Of a stretch of 27,173 nucleotides of DNA, positions 21,795 to 27,173 are shown piece by piece (the stretch's first letter is position 1; every line of letters starts with the position of its first letter). Both the position numbers and the translations under genes were made by a program. The stretch is from JANXXV01 sp040002435 (lineage in GTDB: Bacteria > Acidobacteriota > Terriglobia > Bryobacterales > Bryobacteraceae), in assembly GCA_040002435.1 (NCBI GenBank), contig JBDUEM010000083.1, positions 1-27,173 of the forward strand. The letters run 5' to 3'. The notes below the pieces were generated by a model. The model worked only from the letters and a program-made list of their open reading frames with translations. It had not been told where the DNA came from and made no database searches.

Positions 21795-23464
21795 AGCCAC
21801 TCGATTGGGTGGTGATGTTCGGATGGCTGACCTTTCTGGTTTCCTACGGACTGTGGCGCGGCCGCAAGAGCGGCACCGTTAACGACTACCTGCTGGCGGG
21901 GCGCACCATGCCGTGGTACGCCATGGGCCTCTCCATCATGGCTACGCAGGCGAGCGCCATCACGTTCATCTCAACGACGGGCCAATCCTACGTGGACGGT
22001 ATGCGGTTTGTGCAATTCTATTTCGGGCTGCCTGTGGCCATGGTAATTCTGTCCGCCACCGCCGTACCCATCTTTCACCGGGCGAAAGTATATACGGCAT
22101 ACGAGTACCTGGAGAATCGTTTCGACGCGAAGACGCGGGCTCTGGTGAGCGGAATCTTTTTAATCCAACGCGGCCTGGCGGCGGGACTGGCTCTATACGC
22201 GCCGGCCGTGGTGCTGTCCGTGATTCTCGGCTGGTCGGACCAGACCACGACCATCCTCATGGGCAGCCTGGTGGTGATCTACACGACTACCGGGGGTATC
22301 AAAGCAATCACCTGGGCAGACGTGCAGCAGATGGCGGTCATTTTTGTCGCACTGATTCTCGCCCTGTTTATGGCCATCCACCTGATGCCGAGGGAGGTGA
22401 GCTTTCTCGATGCTGTGACGCTGGCGGGCGCTTTCGGAAAGCTGAAGGCAGTGGATACGCACTTCGATTGGAACAACCGTTACAACATCTGGAGCGGCTT
22501 GATTGGCGGGATGTTCCTGGCGCTCGCCTATTTCGGATGCGACCAATCGCAGGTGCAGCGCTACCTCACCGGAAAGTCTGTGGCGCAGAGCCGGCTGAGC
22601 CTGCTGTTCAACGCGGTGGCGAAAATTCCCATGCAGTTCTTCATTTTGTTCATCGGCGCTATGGTCTTCGTGTTGTTCATGTTCGTGAAGCCGCCGGTGA
22701 TTTTCCATCCGGTGGAGATGGAACGCGCCGCGCAATCCGCGGAATTCAAGCCGGTTGAGGATCGTTATAACGCCGCGTTTGAGGCGCGCAAGCAGGCGGC
22801 GCAACGCTACCTGGACGCGGACCACCGCGGGAAGACGTCGCCGGCCGATCTGGAGGTGTTGCGGTCCACGCAACGAGCCTTCGACGCCGCGCGGCAGGAC
22901 GGCGCGAAGCTGGTGGACAAGGCACGCGGGTCTAACGGTTTCAATGACACCAATTACATCTTTCTCAGTTTTGTAACAAACTACCTGCCGGTTGGGGTGG
23001 TTGGCCTGATCATCGCGGTGATCTTCTCGGCGGCTATGTCGGCGGTGTCCGGTGAGATCAACTCGCTGGCCACAGTGACGGTCATCGATGTTTACAAACG
23101 ACATTTTCGCAAGTCCGGGACCGACCGGCATTACCTTTGGGCATCGAGGATTGCGACGGCCTTTTGGGGCGTCTATGCGGTGATCTTTGCGGGGCGCGGC
23201 GGCGGATTCGGTGCGTTGATTGAGGCAGTGAATATGATCGGGTCCCTGTTTTACGGCGGAATGCTGGGGGTCTTCGTGCTGGCGTTCTTCTTTCCGAAAG
23301 TGGGTGCGAATGGCGCGTTTTTTGGCGTCATTGCAGGCGAGGCGGCTATTTTTGCCGCTAACCACTACACCAGTATTTCCTTTCTTTGGTACAACGTGAT
23401 CGGCTGTCTTGTGGTACTGGCTACCGGGGTAGTGATTTCCAAGTTCGCCGTATCTGCTAAATAA
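21791..23464 (+). CDS. SSS-family sodium:solute symporter, 557 aa
   Basis: The N-terminus shows WLTFLVSYGLWRGRKSGTVNDYLLAGRTMPWYAMGLSIMATQASAITFIS, the sodium-symporter signature with AGRTMPW. About 13 spans follow (LeuT-fold), including TTTGGIKAITWADVQQM, another family block, and FSAAMSAVSGEINSLATVTVIDVYKR. A soluble, charged helical insertion of about 80 residues (about 305-385) sits between two late spans; this is usual in one SSS subgroup. It takes up an organic solute, probably a sugar or sugar derivative, with sodium. The gene starts inside the stop of the 41-aa gene. It ends a coupled unit with the deacetylase. Confidence 0.93.
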   Translation: MKPLDWVVMFGWLTFLVSYGLWRGRKSGTVNDYLLAGRTMPWYAMGLSIMATQASAITFISTTGQSYVDGMRFVQFYFGLPVAMVILSATAVPIFHRAKVYTAYEYLENRFDAKTRALVSGIFLIQRGLAAGLALYAPAVVLSVILGWSDQTTTILMGSLVVIYTTTGGIKAITWADVQQMAVIFVALILALFMAIHLMPREVSFLDAVTLAGAFGKLKAVDTHFDWNNRYNIWSGLIGGMFLALAYFGCDQSQVQRYLTGKSVAQSRLSLLFNAVAKIPMQFFILFIGAMVFVLFMFVKPPVIFHPVEMERAAQSAEFKPVEDRYNAAFEARKQAAQRYLDADHRGKTSPADLEVLRSTQRAFDAARQDGAKLVDKARGSNGFNDTNYIFLSFVTNYLPVGVVGLIIAVIFSAAMSAVSGEINSLATVTVIDVYKRHFRKSGTDRHYLWASRIATAFWGVYAVIFAGRGGGFGALIEAVNMIGSLFYGGMLGVFVLAFFFPKVGANGAFFGVIAGEAAIFAANHYTSISFLWYNVIGCLVVLATGVVISKFAVSAK

Positions 23465-23480
23465 TTCTGGAGGGGGTTCG

Positions 23481-23516
23481 CGCCATCCAAGGCGATGGCG
23501 GCGGTGCTGGGGCACC
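23481..23516. terminator. Twin hairpins between convergent symporter and glgC genes
   Basis: CGCCATC (23481-23487) pairs with GATGGCG (23494-23500); GGTGC (23503-23507) pairs with GCACC (23512-23516). Two GC-rich hairpins, 2 nt apart, lie in the 68-bp space between gene ends. T-tracts are absent, so termination may be Rho-aided or the stems may protect 3' ends. Confidence 0.45.
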
Positions 23517-23532
23517 TCCGTCCAATTAGCGC

Positions 23533-24786
23533 CTAGATATCCAGGCTGGCGATTTCAACGGTGCTGCGGTGTCCGTCCACGACAACGATTCCGCTTTCGG
23601 TCACGTGGTGAAAGTGGCGGTCTTTTTCCAGATCGTAACCAATCTGCGCGTCTTCCGGCACGCGGACATTTTTGTCCAGAATGGCGCGGCGGATCTTCGC
23701 GCGGCGGCCGATGTCACAGTTGTCGAAGATGATGGAATCTTCCACCACCGCTCCGGTGTGGATGCGAACGCCACGTCCCAGCACAGAATTCCGTACGGAA
23801 CCGCCGGATAGAATGGTGCCGCCGGCAACGATGGAGTCGATCGCCTGACCGCGGCGGCCTTCGTCGTCGAAAGTAGTCTTCGCCGGAGGGTCTGAATAGC
23901 CGGCCGTGCGTAGCGGCCACTGTTTGTTGTACAGATTCAGAACGGGTGACACCGCGCGGAGGTCCATGTTGGCCTCGTAGTAGGCATCAATCGTTCCTAC
24001 GTCGCGCCAATAGACTTCAGCGCCTGGAGGGTCGCCGGGAATGTGGTTCGTATTGAAGTCATAGGCGTACATTTCCGAGCGCCCAATGAGGGAAGGCAGA
24101 ATGTCGCGGCCGAAATCGTGTGAGCTTTCCTCATTGGCGGCGTCGGCGTACAACTCGCGCAGCAGCGTGCCAGTCGAGAACACGTAATTCCCCATCGACG
24201 CATAGACGCGATCCGCATCGCCAGGCATCGTGGGAGCGTTCGCATCCTTTTCATGAAATCCGACTATGGCGCCTTCCGGGGAAGCCTCGATCACACCGAA
24301 CTCGGTGGACAGCTCCTTGCCCACGGGAATGGCCGCGACGGTCACCTGGGCTCTCTTATGCTCGTGAAACTCGATCATCTCGCGGATGTTCATGCGGTAG
24401 ATGTGATCGGCGCCGAAGATCACCACCAGGTGCGGATCAGCCTGTTCAATCAGGTTAATATTCTGGTAAATTGCGTCCGCAGTGCCCCGGTACCACGTCT
24501 CTCCGGGGGAGCGCATCTGCGCGGGCACCGGAATGATGAAGTGGCTTTTCAGAAGGCTGTTGGATTCCCAGCCATCGCGCAGGTGCTGCAGAAGGGACTG
24601 GCTCTTGAACTGGATGAGAACGTAGCTGGAATAGATTCCGGAGTTCAGCAGGTTGCTAAGCACGAAATCGATGATCCGGTATCGTCCTCCGAAAGGAACG
24701 GCGGGCTTGGCCCGCTCCTTGGTAAGGGGGTAGAGGCGGGTGCCCTTGCCGCCGGCCAGCACAAATGCAAGTACTCGGAGTTGCAT
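23533..24786 (-). CDS. glgC: Glucose-1-phosphate adenylyltransferase, 417 aa
   Basis: Makes ADP-glucose from glucose-1-phosphate and ATP, the committed step of bacterial glycogen synthesis, in the cytoplasm. Seen: nucleotide-binding LAGGKGTRLYPLTKERAKPAVPFGGRYRIIDFVLSN with the start at Met1, WYRGTADAIYQN, FGADHIYRMN, and YWRDVGTIDAYYEANMDL with the sugar-phosphate site. A left-handed beta-helix C-terminal domain follows (VRIHTGAVVEDSIIFDNCDIGRRAKIRRAILDKNVRVP). Length is normal. GAGG lies about 11 nt before the ATG. It stands alone; allosteric control by glycolytic intermediates is known in the family. No other glycogen gene lies in the window. Confidence 0.97.
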   Translation of the reverse strand: MQLRVLAFVLAGGKGTRLYPLTKERAKPAVPFGGRYRIIDFVLSNLLNSGIYSSYVLIQFKSQSLLQHLRDGWESNSLLKSHFIIPVPAQMRSPGETWYRGTADAIYQNINLIEQADPHLVVIFGADHIYRMNIREMIEFHEHKRAQVTVAAIPVGKELSTEFGVIEASPEGAIVGFHEKDANAPTMPGDADRVYASMGNYVFSTGTLLRELYADAANEESSHDFGRDILPSLIGRSEMYAYDFNTNHIPGDPPGAEVYWRDVGTIDAYYEANMDLRAVSPVLNLYNKQWPLRTAGYSDPPAKTTFDDEGRRGQAIDSIVAGGTILSGGSVRNSVLGRGVRIHTGAVVEDSIIFDNCDIGRRAKIRRAILDKNVRVPEDAQIGYDLEKDRHFHHVTESGIVVVDGHRSTVEIASLDI

Positions 24787-24821
24787 TATCGTTGATCCTC
24801 GGATTGACTAGACGACTAACT

Positions 24822-24834
24822 TGCCATTGTGGCA
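24822..24834. promoter_or_regulatory. Short palindrome between divergent glgC and MFS genes
   Basis: TGCCA-TTG-TGGCA, a perfect 5-bp inverted repeat, lies 36 bp upstream of glgC and 77 bp upstream of the transporter start. It is a candidate operator for either gene; no regulator gene is adjacent. TTGACT on the + strand (24805-24810) could be a -35. Confidence 0.35.
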
Positions 24835-24910
24835 GCAGAAAGCCATCGAGGCAACAAACATTTTCGGCTTTGGTGTTTTGGCTCCGGAAGTTGTGATATT
24901 TTGACCGTAC

Positions 24911-26149
24911 TTGCTCTCAATCAAAACTCAACCCCTGACAGCTACGCACCGCTGGTCCATCGTCGGCCTGCTGTTCCTCGGCATGATCATCTCATACGTG
25001 GACCGGTCGAACATCTCCGCGGCGCTGACGTTGCCCGAATTCCGGCAATTATTCAAGCTCAACCCACAGGATGTAGGGGCTCTGCAATCGGCGTTCTTCT
25101 GGTCGTATGCGTTTCTGCAGGTCCCGGCCGGATACGTTGTGGACCGGTACGGCGTGAAATTTCCCTACGCGATTGCCTTTGTATTCTGGAGCCTGATTTC
25201 GGCCGGCACTGCCTTTACCGGGACGTTCTATCAACTGTTTGGACTGCGCCTGCTGCTGGGTGTGGGGGAATCGGTGGTGACTCCGGCCAGCCTGCGCTGG
25301 ATTCGCTACAACGTACATGAGCATCAACGTGGGATGGCTGTGGGTATTTTGTTTGCGGGCGCGAAGATGGGCCCCGCCATTGGCACACCCCTCGCGGTGC
25401 TGCTGCTGTCGCAATTCGGATGGCGCAGTATGTTCGCGATCCTCGGCTTCGGAGCGCTGCTGTGGCTGATTCCGTGGATGCTGATGGTGCGCAACGACGA
25501 CCGCGCGCTTGAAGCCGAATCCACAAAGGCAGCGACGGGGCCGCAGGTTCCGTTCAGTTCGATATTCCGCTCGCCGGTGATCTACGGGATCATGATCGGC
25601 ACGTTCTGTTACAACTACTTCGTGTATTTCAACATGACATGGCTGCCGCTGTATTTTGTGAATCGGCGCCACCTGACGCAGAAAGACATGGCGATTTACA
25701 CGTTTTTCACATTCACGGGCATGGCCGTAACCGCCATCACTGCCGGGTGGGTGGCAGACCGGCTGATTGCGAAAGGCGCGGATCCTGTGACAATACGAAA
25801 ACGATTCACCATCGCGGGCTTTCTGGTTGCCTCCACGGAAATCATTGGCGCGTTGAGCAATTCAAACGAAGTGGCCCTTACGTTCGCGATTGTCTCGTTG
25901 GCGGGGCTTGGTCTGGCAACGGGCAACTATTGGGCACTGACGCAGACGTTGATGCCCGGCGCTGCCATGGGCCGCATCGCGGGCCTGCAAAACTTTGCCT
26001 CGAATGCATCGGGCATTGTCGCGGCTTGGTTTAGCGGGTGGTTGATTCAGAAGACCGGCAGCTACGATGCGCCAATGCAGGCCATCTGGCTTATCCTGAT
26101 CACCGGGGTCGCATCCTATGTATTCCTGGTGAGGAAGAAGTATGTTTAG
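24911..26149 (+). CDS. MFS transporter, anion:cation symporter (sugar-acid type), 412 aa
   Basis: Twelve hydrophobic spans with MFS marks: LGMIISYVDRSNISAAL in the first span, motif A GYVVDRYGVK between spans 2 and 3, and GWVADRLIAKG between spans 8 and 9. The YVDRSNIS block is typical of the ACS subgroup, which includes galactonate, glucarate, tartrate and phthalate transporters. A TTG start is used: a stop lies just upstream in frame and the next ATG would cut into the first span. No clear SD. Its 3' end overlaps the next gene by 8 nt, and a dehydrogenase follows. It probably imports an organic anion that these genes process; the substrate cannot be read. Confidence 0.9.
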   Translation: MLSIKTQPLTATHRWSIVGLLFLGMIISYVDRSNISAALTLPEFRQLFKLNPQDVGALQSAFFWSYAFLQVPAGYVVDRYGVKFPYAIAFVFWSLISAGTAFTGTFYQLFGLRLLLGVGESVVTPASLRWIRYNVHEHQRGMAVGILFAGAKMGPAIGTPLAVLLLSQFGWRSMFAILGFGALLWLIPWMLMVRNDDRALEAESTKAATGPQVPFSSIFRSPVIYGIMIGTFCYNYFVYFNMTWLPLYFVNRRHLTQKDMAIYTFFTFTGMAVTAITAGWVADRLIAKGADPVTIRKRFTIAGFLVASTEIIGALSNSNEVALTFAIVSLAGLGLATGNYWALTQTLMPGAAMGRIAGLQNFASNASGIVAAWFSGWLIQKTGSYDAPMQAIWLILITGVASYVFLVRKKYV

Positions 26150-26513
26150 TGATATGAAGAAAAGCATTCTGTTCACCGCGGCGGCCTCGTCCGCACTGAC
26201 GCTGCTGGCGGTCTTTAGTTTTGGATTCGCGGCTTTGCCGTCGGAGGTGAAATTGGAAAACAAGCGCGTGAAAGTGACCACCGTAACTTATGTACCCGGC
26301 GTGCCCCGGGAGCGCTACACGCGGCCCACGGACCAGGTGATCGTATTTCTGGATGACTGCAAGTATGAACGCAAAGATTCCACTACGGGCGAAAAGACAG
26401 TCCGGCAGCGGAAGTCAGGCGATGTGATCTGGCACGATAAGGGCGAAGATGCTCCCGTGTTGACGAACCTGGGTACGAAAGCGTACCGGACGCTCACAAT
26501 CGAAGTTAAGTGA
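26142..26513 (+). CDS. Small exported protein, cupin-like, 123 aa
   Basis: Its ATG overlaps the transporter stop by 8 nt and has GAGG about 8 nt upstream. A short N-terminal region with a signal or anchor (KKSILFTAAASSALTLLAVFSFGFA) is followed by a beta-rich part of about 85 residues. The pattern YVPGVPRERYTRPTDQVIVFLDDCKYER, then KSGDVIWHDKGEDAPVLTNLGTKAYRTLTIEV is like a single-domain cupin barrel, with the usual GDVxxH turn, but metal ligands are sparse. It is probably periplasmic and may bind or sense the substrate of the neighbouring transporter. Function is unknown. ATG 26154 is an alternative start. Confidence 0.7.
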   Translation: MFSDMKKSILFTAAASSALTLLAVFSFGFAALPSEVKLENKRVKVTTVTYVPGVPRERYTRPTDQVIVFLDDCKYERKDSTTGEKTVRQRKSGDVIWHDKGEDAPVLTNLGTKAYRTLTIEVK

Positions 26514-26536
26514 GCGACGTCAGAGGAAACTATTTC

Positions 26537-27173
26537 ATGAATGCAACGGTAATCGGCTCCGGCATGATGGGGCCTGGAATAGCGGTAACGCTCGCGTTGG
26601 GCGGAGTGCAAGCGGTCATCTTGAGTCGAAGTGACGATGGAGCGGCGAAAGGATTGGCAACGGCGCGGCAGCAACTGGCGCTGCTGGAGGCGCACGGGCT
26701 CGCCACGGCCGAGAAAAGCCAGTGGGCCTTGGCGAATATCACGACGTCCACGGACTTTGACGCTGCGATTTCCGGCGCCGATCTTGTGGTGGAATCGGCT
26801 CCGGAGAATATGGCGTTCAAACAGGACCTGTTCGCGCGTATGGATGCCATTGCGAAGCCGGAGGCGATCCTTGCCAGCAACACGTCAGGGTTGAGCATCA
26901 CCGCGATTGCCGAACGCTGCACCCGGCCGGAGCGTGTGCTGACCACGCACTTCTGGAATCCGCCACATTTGATGCCGCTGGTGGAACTGGTGAAAGGTGC
27001 GAAGACGGCTGACCACGTGGCACAGCGTGTCCGGGAACTGTTGCTGGCGTGCGGGAAGGTGCCGGTGATCGTAAAGAAGGACCGTCCGGGGCAGTTGGGC
27101 AACCGTCTGCAAATGGCACTGGTGCGCGAGGCGGTGAACATTGTGCAGGAAGGCATCGCGGACGTGGAGGATG
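26537..27173 (+). CDS. 3-hydroxyacyl-CoA dehydrogenase-family enzyme, partial at window edge
   Basis: The first 212 codons are present; the frame is open to the edge. The N-terminal Rossmann fold has the NAD motif IGSGMMG (GxGxxG, 7-12). Also seen are VVESAPENMAFKQDLF, ASNTSGLSI (Ser117 region) and the catalytic His138/Glu150 pair in THFWNPPHLMPLVELV. The helical C-terminal domain begins at DRPGQLGNRLQMALVREAVNIVQEG. The family includes 3-hydroxybutyryl-CoA, gulonate and carnitine dehydrogenases, which oxidise a 3-hydroxy group with NAD. The neighbouring anion transporter suggests a sugar-acid or other hydroxy-acid substrate rather than fatty-acid oxidation, but this is inference. An SD-like AGAGGAAA lies before the ATG. 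Confidence 0.9.
   Translation, partial: MNATVIGSGMMGPGIAVTLALGGVQAVILSRSDDGAAKGLATARQQLALLEAHGLATAEKSQWALANITTSTDFDAAISGADLVVESAPENMAFKQDLFARMDAIAKPEAILASNTSGLSITAIAERCTRPERVLTTHFWNPPHLMPLVELVKGAKTADHVAQRVRELLLACGKVPVIVKKDRPGQLGNRLQMALVREAVNIVQEGIADVED

Noticed and set aside
22700..22950. Soluble insertion in the symporter as a novel fusion
   Set aside because: A charged helical insertion at this place is usual in one SSS subgroup.
22193..23515. Minus-strand open frame of 440 codons
   Set aside because: Antisense to the symporter; very rich in His, Arg and Gln, a shadow of a membrane protein.
24880..24900. Sigma-54-like site before the MFS gene (TGGCTC...TTGTG)
   Set aside because: Spacing is one base off and the -12 GC is missing.
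26530..27156. Minus-strand open frame of 208 codons
   Set aside because: Antisense to the dehydrogenase, which has NAD and catalytic motifs; no SD.

Overview
This looks like chromosomal DNA of a Gram-negative soil or sediment bacterium of moderately high GC. The best guess is Acidobacteria of the Solibacter/Bryobacter type. That is an inference from the gene repertoire: a six-unit NHL-repeat secreted protein, a large PIG-L deacetylase with extra C-terminal domains, an SSS symporter with a soluble insertion, a SASA acetylesterase and a stand-alone DsbD N-terminal domain. No rRNA, tRNA, CRISPR array or intact insertion sequence is visible.

Layout. 1-406 (-) is an edge-truncated HigA-type HTH protein. 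407-719 is gene-free and C-rich near its right end. 720-2273 (+) encodes an unrecognised 517-aa protein. 2398-4235 (+) holds a secreted BON-domain protein and a secreted SASA esterase, separated by a terminator-like hairpin that contains the esterase start codon. 4274-8400 (+) is a tight cluster for the cell envelope and protein folding: a PpiC/SurA-like foldase, a small HExxH protein, a TlpA-like thioredoxin lipoprotein, a DsbD-N-like protein, a GT9 glycosyltransferase and an NHL-repeat protein. 14572-8386 (-) is a compact glycine-cleavage operon, gcvT-gcvH-gcvPA-gcvPB, with a GT39-type membrane glycosyltransferase 19 nt behind it. A palindrome-rich, AT-rich divergent region (14573-14802) separates gcvT from an OmpA-domain lipoprotein (14803-15585, +), which ends in a textbook terminator.

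18966-15655 (-) encodes an NtrC-family sigma-54 response regulator followed by its histidine kinase. Divergent from it, a candidate sigma-54 promoter precedes a translationally coupled unit (19129-23464, +): a PIG-L deacetylase, a previously unlisted 41-aa membrane peptide and an SSS symporter. The two genes around the peptide are linked to it by ATGA overlaps. glgC (24786-23533, -) faces this unit. On the right, an MFS transporter of the sugar-acid/anion type, a small exported cupin-like protein and an edge-truncated 3-hydroxyacyl-CoA-dehydrogenase-family enzyme form a likely catabolic operon (+).

Most interesting points: the 41-aa peptide and its junctions; the small gluzincin-like protein inside the folding operon; the hairpin that buries a start codon; the nested mutually exclusive palindromes between gcvT and the OmpA gene; and the possible sigma-54 link between the two-component system and the deacetylase/symporter unit.
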